A DNA stretch of 64,000 bases from Flagellimonas allohymeniacidonis (lineage in GTDB: Bacteria > Bacteroidota > Bacteroidia > Flavobacteriales > Flavobacteriaceae): positions 13,882-77,881 of the forward strand of contig NZ_SGIU01000002.1 in assembly GCF_004296335.1 (NCBI RefSeq), written 5' to 3'. The notes beneath the pieces are model-generated. The model made no database searches. It was not told where the DNA came from and saw nothing but the letters and a program-made list of their open reading frames with translations. The translations under genes were made by a program, and so were the position numbers. This document shows positions 54,755 to 62,670 of the stretch, one piece after another; the stretch's first letter is position 1; the number at the start of each line of letters is the position of its first letter.

Positions 54755-55132
54755 ATGCAGAAAACGAAAGCTAGCGCAGATGAACTGATTGCCTTAATAT
54801 TAAATGGAATAGAAGAAGTAAAGGGAGTTGATACAAATCTTTTAGATCTTAGGGAAATTGAAAACACAGTTTGCGACTATTTCATAATCTGCAGTGGTAC
54901 TTCCAACACGCATGTAAACGCGATAGTTTCCTCCATCCAAAAAACAGTTAGCAAAGCCATTCACGACAAGCCTTGGCATGTAGAAGGTTCAGACAACGCT
55001 GAATGGGTCTTGATGGATTATGTGAACGTTGTTGTACATGTATTTCAAAAACATACTAGGGAATTCTACGACATAGAAGGACTTTGGGGAGATGCCAAGG
55101 TCACCATGGTGGAGAGCAGCTATAATTCTTAA
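54755..55132 (+). CDS. rsfS: Ribosomal silencing factor RsfS
   Basis: A 125-residue protein that binds uL14 and blocks subunit joining under starvation. Conserved core: CDYFIICSGTSNTHVNAIVS, DKPWHVEGSDNAEWVLMDYV and VVHVFQKHTREFYDIEGLW. It is 4 nt upstream of ftsH and starts the rsfS-ftsH-LUD-cdsA-psd-ACBP run. Confidence 0.95.
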   Translation: MQKTKASADELIALILNGIEEVKGVDTNLLDLREIENTVCDYFIICSGTSNTHVNAIVSSIQKTVSKAIHDKPWHVEGSDNAEWVLMDYVNVVVHVFQKHTREFYDIEGLWGDAKVTMVESSYNS

Positions 55133-55136
55133 AAAA

Positions 55137-57077
55137 ATGGCAAAAGAGAACAATTCCAATACCCCTAAAAAGCCCCGTTTTAGTTCGTGGTGGATTTATG
55201 GCGTAGTTATCGCACTTATTATCGGCTTCCAGTTCTTTGGTGGTAGTAGTTTTTCCAGTACCGAAAAAACGACCACATCTGAACTTCAGGAGTACCTACG
55301 CAATGGCGATATTTCAGAAATATTGATCATTACCAATACCAGGCAAGCCAAGGTTTTCTTGACTGAGGAAGCCCTGCAAAAAGATGTACACCGAAATGTG
55401 GCCGATCGCCCTTTCAACTTTTCTGCAGGCAAGGTCCCCCAGTACGTTTTGGACTATGGAGACCTTCAGAATTTTGAAGATGAAATAAAAAGTATCAAGA
55501 AAGAGAACAATCTTGATACTATTGTTGATTTTGACACCGAGTCCAACGTTTTGGGCGAGTTGTTGCTTTCCTTACTCCCTTTCGCATTGATCATAGGTAT
55601 TTGGATATACTTGATGCGCAGGATGTCCGGCGGCGGCGGCGGCGGAGCTGGTGGACAGATTTTCAATATTGGAAAATCCAAGGCAAAGCTTTTTGACGAA
55701 AAGACCGATACACGCACATCCTTTAAGGATGTAGCAGGACTTGAAGGTGCCAAAGAGGAAGTACAAGAAATTGTAGAATTCCTGAAAAACCCTGATAAAT
55801 ACACCTCTCTCGGTGGTAAAATACCGAAAGGAGCCTTGCTGGTAGGTCCTCCTGGAACAGGTAAAACCCTCTTGGCGAAAGCGGTCGCTGGTGAAGCCAA
55901 AGTACCCTTTTTCTCACTGTCAGGTTCTGACTTTGTCGAGATGTTTGTGGGAGTTGGTGCTTCTAGGGTAAGGGACCTTTTTAAACAAGCAAAAGATAAA
56001 TCCCCTGCGATCATTTTCATTGACGAAATTGACGCTATCGGACGTGCAAGAGGGAAAAACAATTTTACCGGTTCCAATGATGAACGTGAGAACACCCTTA
56101 ACCAGCTATTGACTGAAATGGATGGTTTTGGAACCAATACCAATGTCATCGTTCTGGCCGCGACAAACCGAGCCGATGTTTTGGACAAGGCCTTGATGCG
56201 AGCTGGACGTTTTGACCGTCAAATCTATGTAGACCTTCCCGACTTGAGGGAGCGTAAGGAGATTTTTGATGTGCATTTGCGCCCTATCAAAACCGCAGAA
56301 ACACTGGATTTGGATTTTCTGGCCAAACAGACACCTGGTTTTTCTGGTGCAGATATTGCAAACGTTTGTAACGAAGCTGCCCTTATAGCAGCGCGTAAAG
56401 AGAAAAAGGCTGTTACCAAACAAGATTTCTTGGATGCCGTTGACAGAATTGTGGGAGGGCTTGAAAAGAAAAACAAAATCATTACTCCGGAAGAAAAGAA
56501 GACCATTGCCTTTCATGAGGCAGGTCATGCTACAGTAAGCTGGATGTTGGAACATGCAGCTCCACTCGTAAAAGTTACCATTGTACCACGAGGTCAATCC
56601 TTGGGAGCCGCCTGGTACCTTCCTGAAGAAAGATTGATTGTGCGACCGGAGCAGATGTTGGATGAAATGTGTGCTACCATGGGTGGTAGGGCTGCCGAAA
56701 AGGTGATTTTTAACAAGATTTCTACTGGAGCCTTAAGTGATTTGGAAAAGGTGACCAAACAAGCTCGGGCCATGGTAACCATTTATGGATTAAATGAAGA
56801 GCTTGGGAATATTACTTATTACGATTCTTCGGGCCAAAATGAGTATGGTTTTACCAAACCCTATAGTGAAGAGACAGCACAGCGAATCGATGAGGAAATT
56901 TCGAAAATCATCGAAGAGCAGTATCAAAGAGCTATCAAACTCTTAGCGGAAAATAAAGACAAATTGTCTGAACTGGCGGACCGACTTTTGGAAAAAGAGG
57001 TTATTTTCAAAGATGACTTGGAAAAAATCTTTGGGAAAAGACCATTTCAAAAGGAAGAGCTGGAGACTGCAGAATAG
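55137..57077 (+). CDS. ftsH: ATP-dependent zinc metalloprotease FtsH
   Basis: 646 residues from the ATG at 55137. Two membrane helices (about 17-34 and 140-160) flank a periplasmic domain, then a Gly-rich linker. The AAA domain has Walker A GPPGTGKT at 237-244, Walker B IIFIDEIDAIG, and the second region of homology with TNRADVLDKALMRAGRFDRQ. The protease has HEAGH at 460-464 as zinc ligands. It degrades misfolded membrane proteins and regulatory targets and, in proteobacteria, controls lipid A synthesis. Confidence 0.97.
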   Translation: MAKENNSNTPKKPRFSSWWIYGVVIALIIGFQFFGGSSFSSTEKTTTSELQEYLRNGDISEILIITNTRQAKVFLTEEALQKDVHRNVADRPFNFSAGKVPQYVLDYGDLQNFEDEIKSIKKENNLDTIVDFDTESNVLGELLLSLLPFALIIGIWIYLMRRMSGGGGGGAGGQIFNIGKSKAKLFDEKTDTRTSFKDVAGLEGAKEEVQEIVEFLKNPDKYTSLGGKIPKGALLVGPPGTGKTLLAKAVAGEAKVPFFSLSGSDFVEMFVGVGASRVRDLFKQAKDKSPAIIFIDEIDAIGRARGKNNFTGSNDERENTLNQLLTEMDGFGTNTNVIVLAATNRADVLDKALMRAGRFDRQIYVDLPDLRERKEIFDVHLRPIKTAETLDLDFLAKQTPGFSGADIANVCNEAALIAARKEKKAVTKQDFLDAVDRIVGGLEKKNKIITPEEKKTIAFHEAGHATVSWMLEHAAPLVKVTIVPRGQSLGAAWYLPEERLIVRPEQMLDEMCATMGGRAAEKVIFNKISTGALSDLEKVTKQARAMVTIYGLNEELGNITYYDSSGQNEYGFTKPYSEETAQRIDEEISKIIEEQYQRAIKLLAENKDKLSELADRLLEKEVIFKDDLEKIFGKRPFQKEELETAE

Positions 57078-57088
57078 GAAACAGACGA

Positions 57089-57112
57089 TGGGTTTAGCTT
57101 TTTGTAAACCCA
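57089..57112 (+). promoter_or_regulatory. Hairpin between ftsH and the LUD gene
   Basis: TGGGTTTA, 8-nt loop GCTTTTTG, TAAACCCA: a perfect 8-bp stem starting 11 nt after the ftsH stop. No T-run follows, so it is more likely an mRNA-stability or partial-termination element. Confidence 0.4.
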
Positions 57113-57126
57113 AAATCTATATTTAA

Positions 57127-57735
57127 ATGGGCGTTTTTGACAAACTTTTTGGAGGTGGTAAAAAGGTTTCCAAGGAGACCATGGAGACCCGTGGTGCCCA
57201 TATGCCGGATTTGAAAATACCTGTGGATGAAAAATTCACCATCTATTTCAAAAAGAATGGTGGAAAATTCATCTATTGCGAAGACGAGGCCGAAGTTTCT
57301 GAAGCTTTACAAAACATTATAAAGGAGAACGATTGGCAAAACCATTTGTTCTACACCTTGGATAATCGTTTGGTAAGCCGTTTTGCATCGGATAATATCG
57401 AATTCACGGAAAAAAGGAACGAAAGTGACGTCTTCTTCACCACCTGTGAGCATTTGGTAGCGCATAACGGTTCCATCTTGGTCTGCTCCAATCAAATCAA
57501 AGAGAAAAAACTATCTGAACTTCCTTCCAATCTTATCGTATATGCCACTACGAGCCAGTTGGTGGATTCCATCAGCGAAGCTTTAAAGATCATAAAAGAA
57601 AAATACGGGAAAAACATTCCCAATAATATCACTACACTTAAACATTTTGAGCCTACTCCGGAGAACAAAAATGACTTCCTTTCCTACGGAAGTGCCTCAA
57701 AAAATGTATATCTTTTGCTTCTAGAAGACTATTAG
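57127..57735 (+). CDS. LUD domain protein
   Basis: A 202-residue cytosolic protein of the LutC/YkgG fold. The segments FTTCEHLVAHNGSILVCSNQ and LPSNLIVYATTSQLVDSISE fit the LUD domain. In LutABC systems the LUD protein works with iron-sulfur partners in lactate oxidation, but no such partners lie here. Its conserved place between ftsH and cdsA suggests a different, unassigned role. Confidence 0.82.
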   Translation: MGVFDKLFGGGKKVSKETMETRGAHMPDLKIPVDEKFTIYFKKNGGKFIYCEDEAEVSEALQNIIKENDWQNHLFYTLDNRLVSRFASDNIEFTEKRNESDVFFTTCEHLVAHNGSILVCSNQIKEKKLSELPSNLIVYATTSQLVDSISEALKIIKEKYGKNIPNNITTLKHFEPTPENKNDFLSYGSASKNVYLLLLEDY

Positions 57736-57738
57736 TAC

Positions 57739-58542
57739 ATGAAAGAAATACTGAGGCGCGCCCTCACAGGGGCAGTTTATGTTGTCCTTTTAATGGGCTC
57801 CATTTTTTTAAGCTCAGATGCTTTCGACTTCCTTTTCATGGTTTTTGGTCTGGCCTGCCTGTACGAATTCAAACGAATTGTACGGATTAAAGGCTACTAT
57901 ATTTTCATAGCCTACTTGGCCCTTTGGTGGGCTTTTATCTATATCGTTAAGGAAAGTTTCCCCATTATCATGCTCATGCTGTTAACCATAACGGTTGATC
58001 TTGCTCTGCTGGTTTTTCTTTTCTCGAAAAAACAAAAACATTTCAACACCGTACAAAAATTTATTACTGCGGTGCTTTACATAGGTGGTGGCTGTATTTT
58101 CCTAACCATGATTCCCTATAAAAACAATGAGTTCGCAAAATTTCTGATCATGGGGATTTTTATTTTGATTTGGGTTAATGACACCTTTGCTTACCTGGTA
58201 GGCAGAACCTTGGGAAGAAATAAACTATATTCTGCAGTTTCTCCAAAAAAAACTGTTGAAGGTTCGTTGGGAGGTTTTATTTTTGCACTTATAGCAGCAT
58301 ATATTTTGGCCCCATACGAAACTTATCTTTCCTTAACCCAATGGATGATACTTGCAACTGTTATCGTTGTTGCAGGTAGCTTGGGGGATTTATTGGAATC
58401 CAAGTTCAAAAGAATGTCTGGAGTAAAGGATAGCGGAGCTATTCTGCCCGGGCACGGCGGAATTTGGGATCGGCTGGACAGTCTAGTATTCGCTGCCCCT
58501 TTTGCTTATCTGACACTAAATATTTTTTCATATGTTTCATAG
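57739..58542 (+). CDS. cdsA: Phosphatidate cytidylyltransferase
   Basis: A 267-residue membrane enzyme forming CDP-diacylglycerol, the branch point of phospholipid synthesis. It has about eight membrane helices. The family signature is in the C-terminal third: GDLLESKFKRMSGVKDSGAI followed by LPGHGGIWDRLDS. It starts 3 nt after the LUD gene and overlaps psd by 11 nt. Confidence 0.95.
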   Translation: MKEILRRALTGAVYVVLLMGSIFLSSDAFDFLFMVFGLACLYEFKRIVRIKGYYIFIAYLALWWAFIYIVKESFPIIMLMLLTITVDLALLVFLFSKKQKHFNTVQKFITAVLYIGGGCIFLTMIPYKNNEFAKFLIMGIFILIWVNDTFAYLVGRTLGRNKLYSAVSPKKTVEGSLGGFIFALIAAYILAPYETYLSLTQWMILATVIVVAGSLGDLLESKFKRMSGVKDSGAILPGHGGIWDRLDSLVFAAPFAYLTLNIFSYVS

Positions 58543-59197
58543 AGAGGGTCAAAAAATAATTCTTACCACCTTTTTTATTGTGGTGGCCCTTATTATTGCC
58601 TCCCAATATTTTATTGATGTAGAATGGGTGAGATGGTCAGTACAAATTGGTGGGTGGGTTGTTTTAATCTTGATTTTGCAATTTTTTCGAAATCCCAAAA
58701 GACTGGTTACCCCGAATTTTGATGAAATACTTGCTCCCGTTGACGGAAAAGTGGTTGCCATTGAAGAAGTATATGAGTCTGAGTATTTTAAGGATAACAG
58801 AAGGCAAGTATCCATTTTTATGTCTCCTGTCAATGTGCATGTTACCCGCTATGCTGCCAGTGGCACCGTCACCTATTCCAAGTATCATCCAGGGAAATAT
58901 CTTGTGGCTTGGCATCCAAAATCCAGCACAGAAAACGAACGCACCACCGTAGTGCTGCACACTCCAAAGTTTGGCGAAATTGGTTACCGACAAATTGCGG
59001 GGGCCATGGCAAGGAGAATCGTGAACTACGCCGAGGAAGGTGAACAGGTGACCCAAGGTCAGGATGCAGGATTCATTAAATTTGGCTCGCGCGTAGACCT
59101 TCTTTTACCACTGGATTGCGACATCGCGATTAGGCTTAATCAAAAAGTTGTAGGTGCCAAAACGTGCATAGCTGCCCTAAGAAAGAAAAATGACTGA
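58532..59197 (+). CDS. psd: Phosphatidylserine decarboxylase, short type
   Basis: A 221-residue proenzyme making phosphatidylethanolamine. Two N-terminal membrane helices (about 10-24 and 31-46) precede the catalytic domain with LAPVDGKVVAIEEVY and FMSPVNVHVTRYAASG. Self-cleavage to create the pyruvoyl group is expected at Gly-Ser in FGSRVDLLLP. The overlap with cdsA and the position before ACBP fit a phospholipid unit. Confidence 0.92.
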   Translation: MFHREGQKIILTTFFIVVALIIASQYFIDVEWVRWSVQIGGWVVLILILQFFRNPKRLVTPNFDEILAPVDGKVVAIEEVYESEYFKDNRRQVSIFMSPVNVHVTRYAASGTVTYSKYHPGKYLVAWHPKSSTENERTTVVLHTPKFGEIGYRQIAGAMARRIVNYAEEGEQVTQGQDAGFIKFGSRVDLLLPLDCDIAIRLNQKVVGAKTCIAALRKKND

Positions 59198-59453
59198 CGA
59201 GGAGTTAAATAAGGCCTTTAAAGAAGCCGTTTCTTATGTAAACAGCTACACTGAACCGTTACCGGCAGACCTATTGCTTAAACTCTATGCGTATTACAAA
59301 ATAGCGAACAAGAACTACAACAACCCAGGGAGTAAAACCCCCTTGATCAATGCCTTTAAGGCAAATGCCCTAATCCAAGCACAGAAAATCAGCGCCAATG
59401 AGGCGATGGAGCACTACATTCAATTGGTAGAAAAAGAGGTGAAGAAAACCTAG
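59190..59453 (+). CDS. Acyl-CoA-binding protein
   Basis: An 87-residue four-helix ACBP: LNKAFKEAVSYVNSYTEPLP, LLLKLYAYYKIANKNY with the ligand-contact Tyr pair, and a C-terminal helix. The usual KWDAW-type tryptophan motif is replaced by INAFKAN. It binds acyl-CoA thioesters and probably feeds lipid synthesis with psd and cdsA, which it overlaps or adjoins. ACBPs are frequent in eukaryotes and patchy in bacteria. Its stop codon shares CTAG with the stop of the convergent gene. Confidence 0.9.
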   Translation: MTDEELNKAFKEAVSYVNSYTEPLPADLLLKLYAYYKIANKNYNNPGSKTPLINAFKANALIQAQKISANEAMEHYIQLVEKEVKKT

Positions 59454-60718
59454 GATGCTAATTTGGGAGAGGCACTTTCCTTCTCAAAGTAGGTGAAATA
59501 AATACCCCCAAAAACGGTAATACTAAAATAAAGGGACACCAAATATGCGCCTATTGGGAGATACGAGTTAAACCCGAACCAATCCCCGGTCAGGACAATC
59601 AAGGCCAAACCGGCAATTCCCCTAAAAAGTTCTACCCAAACGGCATAGGAATCCCTGTCCATCAAGGTGGTATACCCATAAATTCCCACAAATACGAAAG
59701 CTCCATAAAAAAGTAAACCTTCGAATCCTATTTCAGCATAGTTGTAGAACATGAACATCATTAAAGCGGTATTCGCCAGCAGTTGAAAAATAGAATATCC
59801 TTTTAGATTGTTTGAGGCTTGCGTCTTAAATTTTTTGAAGTTATAAACATCTTCTATGATTTGCACCGGATACTTAGCCTTCACGTCTTGGGGCCTCCAT
59901 CCTGTTGGCATAAACCAAATCCTGAACTTGTCCCAGTAACTTTTAGCACGCCAAGCATCTTTAATCAATCGCCATATGTGTTGAAAATTGATAATTATTG
60001 GGTTCCAGGTTCGGGCCGGTTTCAATACCCCATATTGTGGCGGGACCTCATCCAACTCTTTCTGAAATGTCCCAAACATCCTATCCCAAATACAAAGTAT
60101 TTGACCCAGATTTTTGTCGATATACTCCGGATTGATAGCATGATGAACCCTATGTTGTGAGGGTGTCACTATGATATATTCCAACCATCCCATTTTTCCA
60201 ATATGTTGGGTATGATACCAAAATTGGGCAAATAAATGAATAGGAGCCAAAATCGCGATAACCTTGTTTGGCACACCCAATAACGCAGCTGGAATCAACA
60301 AAAGAGGAAAATAACCCAAAATGTTGGAAATGGATTGCCTTAGGGCGCAGGCCAAATTAAATTCCTCACTGCTATGGTGAATAACGTGTTGGTTCCAGAA
60401 GAAATTAACGTGGTGGCTGAGTCTATGATTCCAATATCCTGCAAAATCGAGAGCGATAAAACCGACCAACCATACCAGCCAGGTTGCTTTTATCTCAGTA
60501 AGTGCCAAATGCTCCAAAAGAAATGGATAAGAGACAATGATAACAGCAAGTCCCAGCGAGTCCTTGATGATGTTGGTAAGTCCAGAACTCAAACTACTGA
60601 CTGTATCCATCACATTGTGCTTTTGCTTCTTGGCAAAGTGTCCATAAAGAACCTCAAAAAGCACTAAGCCAACAAAAAAGGGAATGGCATACAACAGAGC
60701 TGTGGCGTAGGTTTCCAT
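59450..60718 (-). CDS. Sterol desaturase / fatty acid hydroxylase family membrane protein
   Basis: 422 residues with several membrane helices. The di-iron histidine boxes are all present: HRLSHH, HVIHHSSEEFN, WYHTQHIG and HRVHHAINPEYID. The family hydroxylates or desaturates lipids using oxygen; the substrate is unknown. The C-terminal 120 residues form additional helices without the histidine motif. It is convergent with ACBP and shares its stop-codon bases. Confidence 0.9.
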   Translation of the reverse strand: METYATALLYAIPFFVGLVLFEVLYGHFAKKQKHNVMDTVSSLSSGLTNIIKDSLGLAVIIVSYPFLLEHLALTEIKATWLVWLVGFIALDFAGYWNHRLSHHVNFFWNQHVIHHSSEEFNLACALRQSISNILGYFPLLLIPAALLGVPNKVIAILAPIHLFAQFWYHTQHIGKMGWLEYIIVTPSQHRVHHAINPEYIDKNLGQILCIWDRMFGTFQKELDEVPPQYGVLKPARTWNPIIINFQHIWRLIKDAWRAKSYWDKFRIWFMPTGWRPQDVKAKYPVQIIEDVYNFKKFKTQASNNLKGYSIFQLLANTALMMFMFYNYAEIGFEGLLFYGAFVFVGIYGYTTLMDRDSYAVWVELFRGIAGLALIVLTGDWFGFNSYLPIGAYLVSLYFSITVFGGIYFTYFEKESASPKLAS

Positions 60719-60772
60719 AACTAATGTTTTATTATAATTACCAAAGGAGCAGAGGTATAAACAGGCCTTAAG

Positions 60773-61606
60773 TTACAGTAATTTTTTGAACGATGGGATA
60801 TCCCAGGCGTCGGTCAGATCTGGAATATGCTCTGAACGTGGCATGCAAAGCATACTTTTGGGATGGGCCCTAATCATATTGGATACAGCTTTGGTAAGTT
60901 CCTTTTCGTTTCTGGCCTTATCCAACGGGCATGATTTTAAAAAGGGGTAAATCATTTCACCTGAAAAACTAAAGATGTTCATACTGACTCTTAGTTCACC
61001 AGAAACATCACGATATTGACTTAAATTCTGTAAATCTGGCTTTTCAACGATTTCCTTAAGGAAATTATGCTCCGAAATGGTCATTACAGCAAATTTTGCA
61101 ACGCGCTCGGCATTGAATTTCAATCCAGAGCTGGCATAGCTTATCAAGGCATTTGGCGAATCCCTATGGGTCCGTAAATCCCTTAAGGCCCCTTCGGAAT
61201 ATAAGTTATCTCCGTTGCAGACCGTAAACATCTGTTCTTTAAGTTCGGGAAATTGTTCCATACATTCCTGTAAAGCATCCGCAGTCCCTAAAGGTTTTGT
61301 CCGTCCCTTTGGAATAGGTTGTACCGCATAGCAAATTTGCATGCCCTCAGGAAAAATGCCTTTGGATTCCAATTCTTGGAAAGCTTGATTTTCCTTACCT
61401 GTAATTAAATACAATTTTGAGTACCCCGCGCTGAACGCCTTTCTAACCAAATAATACAAAAAGGGTTTAGGGACAGCACCCACCGGAATAAGGCTCTTAT
61501 GAACCAAATTAGAAGGGTTTTCCGATTTAATCACGAAAGATTGAAGGCTCGTTTTCATCCTTGAGGATGTTCCGCCTACCATAACCACCAAACTAGGATT
61601 CTCCAT
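60773..61606 (-). CDS. Nucleotidyltransferase family protein
   Basis: 277 residues. The N-terminal MVGGTSSRM and HKSLIPVGAVPKPFLYYLVR correspond to the GXGTRX and substrate lysine regions of sugar-phosphate nucleotidyltransferases, and TVCNGDNLY is the metal-binding strand. The product is probably an NDP-sugar, identity unknown. It is 4 nt downstream of a GHMP kinase and the Gfo/Idh enzyme, so the three likely act on one sugar. Confidence 0.82.
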   Translation of the reverse strand: MENPSLVVMVGGTSSRMKTSLQSFVIKSENPSNLVHKSLIPVGAVPKPFLYYLVRKAFSAGYSKLYLITGKENQAFQELESKGIFPEGMQICYAVQPIPKGRTKPLGTADALQECMEQFPELKEQMFTVCNGDNLYSEGALRDLRTHRDSPNALISYASSGLKFNAERVAKFAVMTISEHNFLKEIVEKPDLQNLSQYRDVSGELRVSMNIFSFSGEMIYPFLKSCPLDKARNEKELTKAVSNMIRAHPKSMLCMPRSEHIPDLTDAWDIPSFKKLL

Positions 61607-61610
61607 TACT

Positions 61611-62663
61611 CTAATTGCCTATTTCAACCTCGTAAACGGCCTTGGCACGGGTTTCCAAGAACGCCTTTTTTATTTTCTCAATATTATTGTTCCCCACCAG
61701 AGCAAGCATGCAACCTCCCCCACCTGAACCAATAATTTTGCATGCAAGAGCACCTGCTTGTTTAGCCGCTTCCATCATTTGCGTCATTTCGGTCGGGGTG
61801 TTTTGAATTCGGCTTTGTAGAATCAATTGATGTTCATTCATCAAACCGGCCAGCTTTTTAAGGTCCGGATTCCAATACAACAGCTCTTCTTTGGCTGCTT
61901 TGGTAATTTGATAATTGTGCACTGAAGCATACCAATGCTCTTGATATTGGTCCGGAACGATTTCCAAATACCGGTTGTAATCTTCAGGGCTTACTGAATT
62001 CAGGTCAAATTCTGGATGGACGGATCGAATGGAAGAAATAGCGTTTTGAGCGTATTCCCTCGCATTTTTCAACACGCTCAACGTCTTTTTTGGCAAGCCT
62101 GATTCGGCCACCAATAGCCTCCCCAAGCCATTCTTCAAGCGTGTGCTTTCACCTGTATTTGTATCAATGTAAAGCATTCCCCCTTGTGCAATGGTATATT
62201 GGTCCATTAGCCCGCCTGGCTGATTAAAGAACAATACTTCGGCTTGATGGGCCCATCTTGCTATTTGCAAATCACTGATTGGTTTTTTCCTCGGTTGCAC
62301 GGCAACCAGAAATCGAATCCAAGCCACCACTAATGCTGAAGAGCTTGACAAACCCGCATTGATGGGAATGTCTCCCCAAATTTCAATATGATATCCTTGA
62401 GAGAATTGAAATCCTTCATCTTTTAAGATGGATATCCCTGAACGAAAGTAATCTTTGCCACGTATTTTTTCAGATTTTCCACTCAGGGGAATTACAAACT
62501 CCTGTTGCAAGTCCTTTAGGACCACGGAAAACTCCTTCCGCTCAATAGGTACAGCTCGAAGACAGATATAGCGATTCACCGTTCCTGCTATGACGGGAAG
62601 CCCCAAGTAGTCCTGATGGTCACCAAAAAAACAGATGCGGGCCGGAACCTTTATTGCTATCAT
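61611..62663 (-). CDS. GHMP family sugar kinase
   Basis: 350 residues. The start VPARICFFGDHQDYLGLPVI corresponds to the galactokinase-type N-terminal motif (usually RVNLIGEHTDY), and the ATP-binding motif is PINAGLSSSSALVVA. KIIGSGGGGCMLALV near the end is motif 3. The probable activity is anomeric phosphorylation of a hexose or HexNAc, but substrate is not determined. It lies 7 nt after the Gfo/Idh gene and 4 nt before the nucleotidyltransferase. Confidence 0.86.
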   Translation of the reverse strand: MIAIKVPARICFFGDHQDYLGLPVIAGTVNRYICLRAVPIERKEFSVVLKDLQQEFVIPLSGKSEKIRGKDYFRSGISILKDEGFQFSQGYHIEIWGDIPINAGLSSSSALVVAWIRFLVAVQPRKKPISDLQIARWAHQAEVLFFNQPGGLMDQYTIAQGGMLYIDTNTGESTRLKNGLGRLLVAESGLPKKTLSVLKNAREYAQNAISSIRSVHPEFDLNSVSPEDYNRYLEIVPDQYQEHWYASVHNYQITKAAKEELLYWNPDLKKLAGLMNEHQLILQSRIQNTPTEMTQMMEAAKQAGALACKIIGSGGGGCMLALVGNNNIEKIKKAFLETRAKAVYEVEIGN

Positions 62664-62670
62664 CCGATGT

